Shown: positions 1-5,914, counted from the stretch's first letter. The stretch is DNA of 7,448 nucleotides from Phycisphaerae bacterium (GCA_016935885.1 JAFGQA010000068.1:1-7448); one strand, 5' to 3'. Translations and numbers: made by a program. The notes: generated by a model from the sequence alone, not told the origin.

Positions 1-24
1 GCTTTGCATATCCAAAGAGACAAC

Positions 25-525
25 TCACAGTCTGAGTTGAGCATGTTTGAAGAACGATCGCAACAGTCCTTGATGGCGCGATGTTGCCTCAATCGAGTCG
101 ATGACCTCACAGGCGAGTTCGAGGACGTCGCCCGGGATGGTGTTCGCCAGGTCGGCATACTTCGTGTGGCCCCACACCTGTTCGACCGGGTTGAGCTCCG
201 GGGCGTACTGCGGCAGCCATTCGACGACGATACGGCGGCCGAACCGCGCCGCCAGCCGCTTGGCCGCCGATCGGTGCGCCGCCAGGCGATCCATGACCAG
301 GATGATGCCCTGGGGAAAACGGCGGCACAGACAGCGGATGAAGCCATCGACTTCATCGGTGCGGATGTTGCAATCGTGAATGTCGAAGTACAGGCCCAAC
401 CGCCGACGCTTCGGCGAGATGGTGAGGGCGGAAATGGCTGGGTGGCCACGCCTTATGGCAACATTCGTGCGTACAGGCAGCTCAGCATGTGGGGGTGGCC
501 ACTGTACTCCGCTATCCAGGCACAC
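25..525 (-). pseudogene. IS630-family transposase, C-terminal remnant (DDE superfamily endonuclease)
   Basis: This is the C-terminal half of an IS630-type DDE transposase, the enzyme that cuts and joins the ends of its own insertion sequence. The 166-residue reading frame shows typical family blocks: AISALTISPKRRRLGLYF (about 30-47), VMDRLAAHRS with the second catalytic Asp at 79, and LPQYAPELNPVEQVWGHTKYADLAN with the catalytic Glu at 115. The Asp-Glu spacing and the flanking sequence fit the family. Intact relatives are usually about 330-350 residues and carry helix-turn-helix domains plus the first catalytic Asp before this region; all of that is missing here. The only start codon is a GTG lying inside a palindromic repeat, with a TGA in frame just upstream, and the first 25 or so residues do not look like transposase. 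It is most likely a dead remnant cut off near the repeat. No terminal inverted repeat could be identified, because the window starts 24 bases beyond the stop. Confidence 0.82.
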
Positions 526-553
526 GGGTCAACAAGTTGACCCATGCCACGCC
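523..553 (+). repeat. REP-like palindrome, copy 1
   Basis: The element reads CACGGGTCAAC, a two-base centre, then GTTGACCCATGCCAC. GGGTCAAC (526-533) and GTTGACCC (536-543) are perfect inverted arms. Outside them, 523-524 can pair with 545-546 across one mismatch. The conserved ends (CACGGG on one side, CCCATGCCAC on the other) recur at 606-656, 1297-1353, 1377-1409 and 1432-1518. With the inverted copy at 606-656 it forms a BIME-like pair. The GTG start of the transposase remnant lies inside it. Confidence 0.8.
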
Positions 554-605
554 AGACTGACTGTAGCGGTGTGCGTGGCTGCCGAGCGCGAGCGGCTTCC
601 AATTC

Positions 606-656
606 GGGGTGGCATGGGTCCAACGCTTGACGCCTCGCGTCAAGCGTTGACCCGTG
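606..656 (-). repeat. REP-like palindrome, copy 2 (inverted; strong hairpin)
   Basis: This is the same repeat in the opposite orientation. On the plus strand it runs GGGGTGGCATGGGT ... ACCCGTG. Its core is the strongest hairpin in the window: a perfect 13-bp stem (621-633 with 637-649) around a 3-base CTC loop, extended by GGGT/ACCC (616-619 with 650-653) past a single bulged C at 620. It lies just beyond the 3' end of the RAYT gene and mirrors copy 3 on the gene's other side, with the CACGGG ends of both copies facing the gene. Confidence 0.82.
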
Positions 657-694
657 GGGCTGACCAGGCGTTCCCTACAAACAGGCAAGCTCGA

Positions 695-1261
695 TCAACC
701 AGGTGGGTTATCCATTTCCAGCACGACGTCATCCAGGCCGGCGTACCATCGCGCGCTGGACCATCGCCAATCTGTCGGCCCGTCGCACAGCCCGCGCCGC
801 ACGGGGTTCATGTGTATGTACTCAACGCTCGCCCAGGCAGCCTTCTCGCTGTGAATGTTGCGATCGTAGCCGCCGCCTTGCGCCCAGAAGCGATGCTCTG
901 CGCGCCCGCCGGGCCGGGTCACTTTCAATCGCTCCAGGAACGCCGGCGCGTTGGTCCGCAGGAACCGGACCGCCCGCCGAGAGACGGACAGCTTGATCCC
1001 CTTGAGAATCGCCGACATGTCGTAGGCCGGCCCGACGGGATACAGCAACGCGTCAATGTGCTCTGGCATGATGACATAGGCCCACAGCTCAAAGCGCCAC
1101 TTCCGTCGAGCCCGATCCAGCGCGTCGATAAGCCACCGGCGAGAACGGTCCTTGCTCAACAACGGCAAGCCTTGATGGCACGAGAGGGTCAGCTCGTGGG
1201 CATGACCCTCGTCATTAAAGCATTGCCTGGTCTTGCGGATCGTTCCGTCTGGCCTGCGCAT
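695..1261 (-). CDS. REP-associated tyrosine transposase (RAYT, Y1/HUH, IS200-like)
   Basis: This 188-residue protein belongs to the Y1 HUH transposases related to IS200/IS605 TnpA, in the REP-associated (RAYT) branch. Such enzymes nick single-stranded DNA at hairpins and are thought to spread REP palindromes. Visible signatures are GHAHELTLSCHQGLPLL (about 19-35), WAYVIMPEH (60-68), FWAQGGGYDRNI with the probable catalytic Tyr at 132, and YIHMNPVRRGL ... DWRWSSARWY near the C-terminus. Length fits the family. The metal-binding HUH motif is altered: residues 68-70 are His-Ile-Asp (CAC ATT GAC), where relatives have His at the third position. The ATG at 1261 was chosen because homology-like sequence begins there (MRRPDGTIRKTRQ) and the frame further upstream runs through the repeats with no coding character. 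Palindromic repeats flank it on both sides, supporting the RAYT call. Whether it is active is unknown. Confidence 0.88.
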   Translation of the reverse strand: MRRPDGTIRKTRQCFNDEGHAHELTLSCHQGLPLLSKDRSRRWLIDALDRARRKWRFELWAYVIMPEHIDALLYPVGPAYDMSAILKGIKLSVSRRAVRFLRTNAPAFLERLKVTRPGGRAEHRFWAQGGGYDRNIHSEKAAWASVEYIHMNPVRRGLCDGPTDWRWSSARWYAGLDDVVLEMDNPPG

Positions 1262-1296
1262 GACAATAGTGTAAACCACCCGTTCGCCTGCGGACA

Positions 1297-1353
1297 CGGG
1301 CCAATCCGTTTCGCGTCGCTCCAAGGGCAAGCAAGTTGGCCCATGCCACCCCG
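1297..1353 (+). repeat. REP-like palindrome, copy 3
   Basis: The element starts CACGGGCCAA and ends TTGGCCCATGCCACCCCGG. Inverted arms GGGCCAA (1298-1304) and TTGGCCC (1336-1342) enclose a 31-base variable core. It lies only about 35 bp upstream of the RAYT start codon, oriented as the mirror image of copy 2. Relative to copies 1 and 2, the fourth arm position changed from a T-A to a C-G pair. Confidence 0.8.
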
Positions 1354-1376
1354 GGTGGATAGCCACTTGCGCCTCC

Positions 1377-1409
1377 CACGGACCAACAAGTTGGCCCATG
1401 TTACCCTCG
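1377..1409 (+). repeat. REP-like palindrome, copy 4 (compact, slightly degenerate)
   Basis: The element reads CACGGACCAAC, AA, then GTTGGCCCATGTTACCC. CCAAC (1383-1387) and GTTGG (1390-1394) form the stem around a 2-base centre, as in copy 1. One arm position is mismatched (A at 1382 opposite C at 1395), and the conserved tail is altered from GCCACCCC to GTTACCC. It is in the same orientation as copies 3 and 5. Confidence 0.72.
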
Positions 1410-1431
1410 ACGGGAAGTGCCCTCGACGCTC

Positions 1432-1518
1432 CACGGGCCAACCTGTTCGGCTTCGCCTCACAGTCCTGGCCTTCTCGCTTCGCTCGAATGCCAGGCAAGT
1501 TGGCCCATGCCACCCCGG
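1432..1518 (+). repeat. REP-like palindrome, copy 5 (expanded core)
   Basis: The ends are CACGGGCCAAC and GTTGGCCCATGCCACCCCGG; arms GGGCCAAC (1435-1442) and GTTGGCCC (1499-1506) pair perfectly. The 56-base core holds a second inverted repeat, CCTGGC (1465-1470) with GCCAGG (1490-1495). It is the copy furthest from the RAYT gene and closest to the potassium operon. Confidence 0.77.
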
Positions 1519-1526
1519 GAAGCTGG

Positions 1527-1572
1527 TTTCCACGCGCGGCGAGAATCAGATAGGATTCCGTTCTCGTGGAAA
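1527..1572. other. Nested inverted repeat of unknown role
   Basis: TTTCCACG (1527-1534) and CGTGGAAA (1565-1572) are perfect inverted copies. Inside them GAGAA (1541-1545) can pair with TTCTC (1561-1565), or GAATC with GATTC around AGATA. The structure begins nine bases after the last REP-like copy. It could be an eroded end of the repeat block, a transcription terminator without a T-run, or part of a leader for the potassium operon. Its sequence does not match the REP-like consensus. Confidence 0.5.
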
Positions 1573-1684
1573 GCTCGCTGGGCGAGTCTGCCGATTCGTC
1601 ATGGCTTTGCCCACGAACACGCGGCGGCTTGGGAGGTGGGTCTGTTCCCGAGAAGCTGGCAAGCGGACGTCCCGAAGCCTCCGC

Positions 1685-1765
1685 GGCACAGCCGTCCGGG
1701 CCGGCTGGAGGCCGGCGGAACGCCGGTGCAGCCCTTTTGGCTGCGGCCGCGGGCCGCGCTGTGCC
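1685..1765 (+). other. Hairpin-chain element upstream of ktrB
   Basis: Outer arms GGCACAGC (1685-1692) and GCTGTGCC (1758-1765) enclose a run of short GC-rich hairpins: GCCGGC/GCCGGC (1700-1705 with 1711-1716), CCGGCG/CGCCGG around GAA (1712-1717 with 1721-1726, exclusive of the first), GCAGCC/GGCTGC around CTTTT (1728-1733 with 1739-1744), and GCGGCC/GGCCGC around GCG (1743-1748 with 1752-1757). No reading frame here looks coding. It ends 36 bp before the proposed ktrB start, so it would lie in the operon's leader if transcribed. It may also be a copy of an interspersed repeat. No known riboswitch class was recognised. Confidence 0.5.
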
Positions 1766-1801
1766 ACAGGCGTTTTGGGCTCCACTGTGGTGACCGGTTT
1801 G

Positions 1802-3217
1802 ATGACCCGGTTTGTGACTCGTCCGATGAGCAGACGAATGATCGACCTGGCGACCAGGCTGCGTGGTCTGGTGGGCAAGATCCTCGGCCGATCCGAGGGG
1901 TTGCTGGCGGCCACGTTCTTGGCGCTCATCCTGATCGGCTCGATCCTGCTCGTCTTGCCCACCGCCCACGCCGAGGGCAAGGTCGGCCCACTCGATGCGC
2001 TGTTTACCGCTACGTCGGCGGTCTGCGTCACAGGATTGGTCGTCGTGGACACGGGGGCGGATTTCACGCCGTTCGGGCAGGTCGTCATCATCATCCTGAT
2101 CCAGCTCGGTGGGCTGGGCATCATGACCTTCGCCGCGCTGGCCACACAGCTCGTGGGCAGGCGCCTCTCCTTCCGCCAGCAGGCCCTGCTTTCAGACGCC
2201 TTCTATCAACAAAGTGCCGCGAACCTCGTCCGGGAGAACCTGAAACGAATCGTCCTGTTGACGTGCGTGTGCGAACTACTGGGCACCGTGCTGCTCTACA
2301 TCGGCACGTGGCGGTTCCCCGGCCCGCACCGGCCGCTGTCCTCCGCGGCTTTTCATTCCATTTCAGCATTCTGCAACGCAGGGTTTTCCCTCAACGCCGA
2401 CAGCCTGACCGGTTGTCGCGCACGCCCGCTGGTCATGTTGACAATCATGGCGCTCATTGTCATCGGTGGCCTCGGCCACACGGTGGTGCTCGAATCGCTC
2501 CGGCGGATCTGGCAACGTGTGCGGCGGCGCCGCGTCGGGCCGGTCCCGTGGAGCCTCAACTCGCGCGTCGTGCTGTGGGCTTCTGGCAGCCTGATCGTCG
2601 TTGGCACTATTGCCCTCCTGCTGTTTGGCATGACGGAAAACGAAGAAACCTGGGCCGAAGCCCTCTCGGGCGCGGTGTTTCAGTCCGTCACCGCCCGGAC
2701 GGCGGGCTTCAACAGCGTCGACATCGGCGCGCTGCCAATGGCCTCGCTGCTCGCGCTCATCGGCCTGATGTTCATTGGCGGGTCGCCCGGGTCCTGCGCC
2801 GGTGGCATCAAGACCACGTCGCTCGTCACTGCCCTCGCCCGACTGCGGGCCCGCCTGAAAGGACGCCCGGACGTCTCGCTGTGGGGACGCCGCCTGTCGG
2901 AGGATGTCATTGCACGCGCCTCGGTGGTCATCGGGCTGGCAATCGTTTGGAATGCGATGGGATGCGTGATCCTGGCTGCGACCGAGTTGCCCAGCGACGC
3001 CATGGCGTTCGAGGACTTGGTATTCGAGCAGGTGTCCGCCTTCGCGACGGTCGGGCTGTCAACGGGCATAACCGCCGGCTTGTCGGCGGCCGGCAAACTG
3101 TGGATCATTGCCTCGATGTTTGTCGGCCGCCTCGGTCCCCTGACCGCGGCGTTGGCGGTGATGCCGCAGGAGATCGCGAAGATCCGCTATCCAGAGGAGC
3201 ATATGATGATTGGATAG
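1802..3217 (+). CDS. ktrB: Potassium uptake protein, TrkH/KtrB-type membrane subunit
   Basis: This is the ion-conducting inner-membrane subunit of a Trk/Ktr potassium uptake system. From the ATG at 1802 it is 471 residues, within the usual 440-480. The four P-loop repeats are all visible with filter glycines: TSAVCVTGL (71-79), FHSISAFCNAGF (184-195), FQSVTARTAGF (293-303) and FEQVSAFATVGLSTG (408-422). The intramembrane loop FIGGSPGSCAGGIKTTS (324-340) and the C-terminal FVGRLGPLTAALA (440-452) are also typical. Many hydrophobic segments lie between (for example 34-53, 94-113, 209-226, 259-276, 312-326 and 371-392). The start is uncertain: ATGs at 1802, 1826 and 1838 and a GTG at 1787 are all in frame, none with a clear ribosome binding site. 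The open frame continues upstream to 380, but that part runs through repeats and is not coding. ktrA follows after 62 bp, giving a two-gene operon. KtrB is preferred over TrkH because of the short single-RCK partner. Confidence 0.93.
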   Translation: MTRFVTRPMSRRMIDLATRLRGLVGKILGRSEGLLAATFLALILIGSILLVLPTAHAEGKVGPLDALFTATSAVCVTGLVVVDTGADFTPFGQVVIIILIQLGGLGIMTFAALATQLVGRRLSFRQQALLSDAFYQQSAANLVRENLKRIVLLTCVCELLGTVLLYIGTWRFPGPHRPLSSAAFHSISAFCNAGFSLNADSLTGCRARPLVMLTIMALIVIGGLGHTVVLESLRRIWQRVRRRRVGPVPWSLNSRVVLWASGSLIVVGTIALLLFGMTENEETWAEALSGAVFQSVTARTAGFNSVDIGALPMASLLALIGLMFIGGSPGSCAGGIKTTSLVTALARLRARLKGRPDVSLWGRRLSEDVIARASVVIGLAIVWNAMGCVILAATELPSDAMAFEDLVFEQVSAFATVGLSTGITAGLSAAGKLWIIASMFVGRLGPLTAALAVMPQEIAKIRYPEEHMMIG

Positions 3218-3248
3218 GGTCCGAGGGTCCGAGGGTTCGAGGGTTCGA
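3217..3248 (+). repeat. Four tandem octamers, GGGTYCGA
   Basis: Two copies of GGGTCCGA are followed by two of GGGTTCGA with no gaps, filling half of the 62-bp space between ktrB and ktrA. The first G is the last base of the ktrB TAG stop. The unit is 8 bp, so changes in copy number would alter ktrB-ktrA spacing without touching either protein, since both coding ends lie outside. The next bases (GGCATCAA) look like a degenerate continuation. Confidence 0.85.
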
Positions 3249-3279
3249 GGCATCAAGTGCTTGGAAAACGCGGTGCAGC

Positions 3280-3939
3280 ATGAAACAGATTGTCGTGATA
3301 GGCCTGGGACACTTCGGAATGCACCTGGCTCGTCAATTGACCGAACAACACTGTGAAGTCCTGGCCATCGATCGAGTCGAATCCCGAGTGGCGAACGTGC
3401 GCGACGACGTTCAGCGCGCAATAATCGTTGACGTCCGGAGCGCGGAGGCGCTCAAGTCTGTCATCACGAACGGCGTGGACGAGGCCGTGGTTTGCCTCGG
3501 TGAGAGCATAGAAGCGAGCGTCTTGTGCACGCTGCATCTCAGCCAGATCGGCGTGAAGAGAATCCGTGCCAAGGCGAGCAACGAGGACCACGCGACGATC
3601 TTGAAGTCTGTCGGGGCGCACGATGTCATCTTCCCGGAGCGGGAAACCGCCGAACGCACTGCTCGTCGCATCGCCCACCCACACCTGCTGGATTACTTTC
3701 CGCTGGCCGAGGAGTATCGCATTATGGAGATCGTCACGCCCAATTCGCTGGCTGGCAGGACGCTCCTCAAGTCCGACTTGCGGAACCTGTACCGCCTTCT
3801 CGTGTTGGCCGTCAGGTCCGGCGGTCCCGATGGCGACTACCACTTCATGCCTGAGGCCAACGACGTGCTTCGCCAGGGCGACGTCCTCGTCATCCTCGGC
3901 CGAGAAGTGGACTTGGCCAGGTTCTCGGTGATTGACTGA
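3280..3939 (+). CDS. ktrA: Potassium uptake regulatory subunit, TrkA/KtrA (RCK domain)
   Basis: This is the cytoplasmic gating subunit that binds nucleotide and controls the KtrB-type channel; in the family it forms a ring under the membrane subunit. The protein is 219 residues, the usual size of a single-RCK KtrA, about half of two-lobed TrkA. Residues 1-135 form the RCK_N Rossmann domain: IVVIGLGHFG with GxGxxG at 8-13, an acidic Asp31 at the end of the second strand (typical of nucleotide ribose binding), and the KAxNEDHATILKSVGAHDVIFPE block (98-120). Residues about 145-217 fit RCK_C (IVTPNSLAGRTL ... NDVLRQGDVLVILG), a regulatory ligand-binding lobe. The ATG at 3280 begins exactly at the conserved MKQIVVIGLG, with no convincing Shine-Dalgarno, so translation may depend on the upstream gene. 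The frame is open far upstream inside ktrB, but that is a GC-rich shadow. It is co-oriented with and 62 bp from ktrB. Confidence 0.93.
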   Translation: MKQIVVIGLGHFGMHLARQLTEQHCEVLAIDRVESRVANVRDDVQRAIIVDVRSAEALKSVITNGVDEAVVCLGESIEASVLCTLHLSQIGVKRIRAKASNEDHATILKSVGAHDVIFPERETAERTARRIAHPHLLDYFPLAEEYRIMEIVTPNSLAGRTLLKSDLRNLYRLLVLAVRSGGPDGDYHFMPEANDVLRQGDVLVILGREVDLARFSVID

Positions 3940-3941
3940 GA

Positions 3942-4005
3942 TCCGCCAAACGGCAAGCCGCAAGTCCGCCAAACGGCAAGCCAGGGATCCGCCAAACGGC
4001 AAGCC
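3942..4005 (+). repeat. Three 18-bp direct repeats, 23-bp period
   Basis: TCCGCCAAACGGCAAGCC occurs three times without a mismatch, at 3942-3959, 3965-3982 and 3988-4005, separated by 5-base spacers (GCAAG and AGGGA). The array starts two bases after the ktrA stop and fills most of the convergent gap before the radical SAM gene. Each unit contains a short GCC-AAAC-GGC inverted repeat. The spacers are far too short for a CRISPR array. Function is unknown; a slippage-prone minisatellite or binding sites are both possible. Confidence 0.9.
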
Positions 4006-4009
4006 AACC

Positions 4010-4023
4010 GCCCGTGGACGGGC
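4010..4023. terminator. Candidate bidirectional terminator hairpin between convergent genes
   Basis: GCCCGT (4010-4015) and ACGGGC (4018-4023) are perfect inverted arms around GG; in practice a 5-bp stem with a 4-base loop. It sits 70 bp after the ktrA stop and 14 bp beyond the radical SAM stop on the other strand, where a terminator is expected. There is no T-run on either side, so intrinsic termination would be weak. AAGCC (4001-4005) could alternatively pair with GGCTT (4021-4025). Confidence 0.4.
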
Positions 4024-4036
4024 TTGATCGGTCACA

Positions 4037-5914
4037 TCAAGTGGATTCCAGCACGTGTGGAGCAACCGGCGCCGGGCAGGAGCCGGCTGGTTGCCGACGG
4101 TCGGGAAACACGCAGCGAGAACGGGACAGGACGGGCAGGTTTGAGGTCGGGATGTGTTCGACCGCCCATTGGATTTCCTGGCCTGTGCGGACATCCACCA
4201 TCGGAATGCGAGCGTGCGTCAGCCCGTCGTAGACTTCGATGGGGCCGCGGCGGAGCCTTCGTGCCCAGTTGACCAGCCTTGGGGCGGTCATGACGAGGCC
4301 GATCTGGCCGACGATCTGGAACAGGAATCGCTTCTGTAGGAGCGGGTCCTTTCCAAGACCGGCAAGGACGCGGAGCGTGTTCAACGGGTTGTAGAACGTG
4401 GCGTAGGCCCGAAGGATATTCAACTGCTTGTCCCACGGCCTGGGATGCCGCGATGCCGCGATGTGGTTGCCGTCCTGGAAGGCCTGAGGGACGAGTTCGC
4501 CGCCGACGGCCTTGTACAGCGCGCGGGCCTCGGCGGCCGGCTCGATGTCGCGCGTGCCGACGGCTGGGCCAAGGTAGGTACACTGGTATGAAACGGCGCC
4601 GATGTCGAACACGTAACGGGCCTGGTTGAGCAGCCCGGACAAGTCGCCGCGCTTCGAACGCAGCGGCTGATCGTCGCTGTGGATCATCATCACCATGGGC
4701 TCGATGCCGAGCTTTTGGAGCAGGGAAAACAGCTTCGCCGTCTGCCCCGCATCCTGACCCTTCTTGACGAGTTCCCCGGTGATGTCCTCGATGCCAAACC
4801 AGATGGCCCTCATGCCGGCCTCGCGACACAGGGGCAGGATGTCGCGGTTCTTGTACACGTCGAACTGGGTGCCCTCGGTATAGAACCGGGCACGGTCTGC
4901 GAGCGGCACACCGCCGGTGGTCGTCTTCGCCAGTTCGCCCATCAGGCTGACGACCGTCTCACGCTTATTGAAGAAGTTGTCGTCGGTGCCGAAGAACTCC
5001 GCGATGCCGAAGTTCTCATGGATGTGCTTGACCTCGGCGGCAAAGCGTTCGGGGCTTTTGTGCCGCCAAGTCCGCTGGTTCATCGCGGGGATCGGGCAGT
5101 ACGGGCAGTTGAACCGGCACCCCTGGCTGGCGATGATCGAGGCGATAATCGAACGCTTACCCACCTTGTGCGAGGGATAGGGCTTCGCAGAGAGGCCACG
5201 GCCTCGATGCGGGGGTTCGAGCAAACGGTAGCCGGCGTCCGGCATCGGCATCTCGTCGAGGTCTCGCAGAAGGCGTTGCACACCGGTGTTGACGGCCACC
5301 GGCCGATCGGGTGGCGCGTCCGGGTGAAGATAGACCAGCCCGAGTACGTCATCCAAGGCCCCGGAGCGGCGCGCGCGATCAAAAGCGGTCCTCGCCGATT
5401 CACCTGCCGCCCGGTGGTCGAGAATCGCCTCCAGCAATTCAAGCAGAACGAACGCCTCGCCGGTCGCGACGCAGTCGGCGCCCACGCCGGGCTGGGGTCC
5501 CAATTCGAAGTAGTCGGTCGGCTCGTAGATGGCCTTGGCACCCCCTGCCAGAATCAACGGTCGCGCGTCGCCCAGCCGGTGCGCATCGCGAACAAGATTG
5601 TAGGATGGTTCGGCGTGCACCTGCATGGCGGACACCATCAGGACGTCCAAGGGCCTGCCGTCCAACACGGCTTCGCAGGGTCTGAAGTTCGGCGTCCACT
5701 GTTGGAGCACGATGCGAATGTGTTTGAAGCCTGCGGCGTGAAGGACGTCACCGAGCGTCCGCACCGAGCAGGGGGCCATTCGCTTGTCGGCATACCAGAA
5801 GGGCAGCATCCGCGTGCGGAAGTCGAAGGCGTAAGCAATGGCGATTCGGAGATCATGCGCGTCGCGGCGCCGGCGCAGTCCCTCCACGGCGCCAAGGAAT
5901 GCACCGTCTGGCAA
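4037..5914 (-). CDS. B12-binding-domain radical SAM protein
   Basis: This is a radical SAM enzyme of the type with an N-terminal cobalamin-binding-like Rossmann domain; substrate unknown. From the TTG at 5914 it has 625 residues. Residues about 21-165 form the B12-like domain (RIAIAYAFDF, then LDVLMVSAMQVHAEPSYNLV and RPLILAGGAKAIYEP), without the DxHxxG cobalt-ligand motif, as is common in this group. The iron-sulfur motif CRFNCPYC places three Cys at 266, 270 and 273. TDDNFF (310-315) and WFGIEDITGELVKKGQ (372-387) fit the radical SAM barrel. The C-terminal 30-40 residues look poorly conserved. The start is doubtful: no ATG or GTG is available, TTG has AAGGGA upstream, yet the frame stays open for 19 more codons (to 5971) with protein-like LELPGRNPRDVY leading straight into LPDG. 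It converges with ktrA and shows no operon partner, so its job cannot be read from context. Confidence 0.85.
   Translation of the reverse strand: MPDGAFLGAVEGLRRRRDAHDLRIAIAYAFDFRTRMLPFWYADKRMAPCSVRTLGDVLHAAGFKHIRIVLQQWTPNFRPCEAVLDGRPLDVLMVSAMQVHAEPSYNLVRDAHRLGDARPLILAGGAKAIYEPTDYFELGPQPGVGADCVATGEAFVLLELLEAILDHRAAGESARTAFDRARRSGALDDVLGLVYLHPDAPPDRPVAVNTGVQRLLRDLDEMPMPDAGYRLLEPPHRGRGLSAKPYPSHKVGKRSIIASIIASQGCRFNCPYCPIPAMNQRTWRHKSPERFAAEVKHIHENFGIAEFFGTDDNFFNKRETVVSLMGELAKTTTGGVPLADRARFYTEGTQFDVYKNRDILPLCREAGMRAIWFGIEDITGELVKKGQDAGQTAKLFSLLQKLGIEPMVMMIHSDDQPLRSKRGDLSGLLNQARYVFDIGAVSYQCTYLGPAVGTRDIEPAAEARALYKAVGGELVPQAFQDGNHIAASRHPRPWDKQLNILRAYATFYNPLNTLRVLAGLGKDPLLQKRFLFQIVGQIGLVMTAPRLVNWARRLRRGPIEVYDGLTHARIPMVDVRTGQEIQWAVEHIPTSNLPVLSRSRCVFPDRRQPAGSCPAPVAPHVLEST

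Noticed and set aside
1519..1801. Known potassium or c-di-AMP riboswitch in front of ktrB
   Set aside because: No recognisable consensus of those RNA classes could be found, only GC-rich hairpins.
1262..1969. N-terminal extension of the RAYT protein to 424 residues
   Set aside because: It runs through the repeat copies and the antisense of ktrB; family-like sequence begins at the ATG at 1261 and 188 residues is a normal length.
380..3217. A single 945-residue protein made of an N-terminal extension plus TrkH
   Set aside because: The extension overlaps the RAYT gene and repeats and has no protein-like sequence; recognisable TrkH/KtrB sequence starts after 1802.
3942..4005. CRISPR array
   Set aside because: Only three repeats, 5-base spacers and no cas genes in the window.
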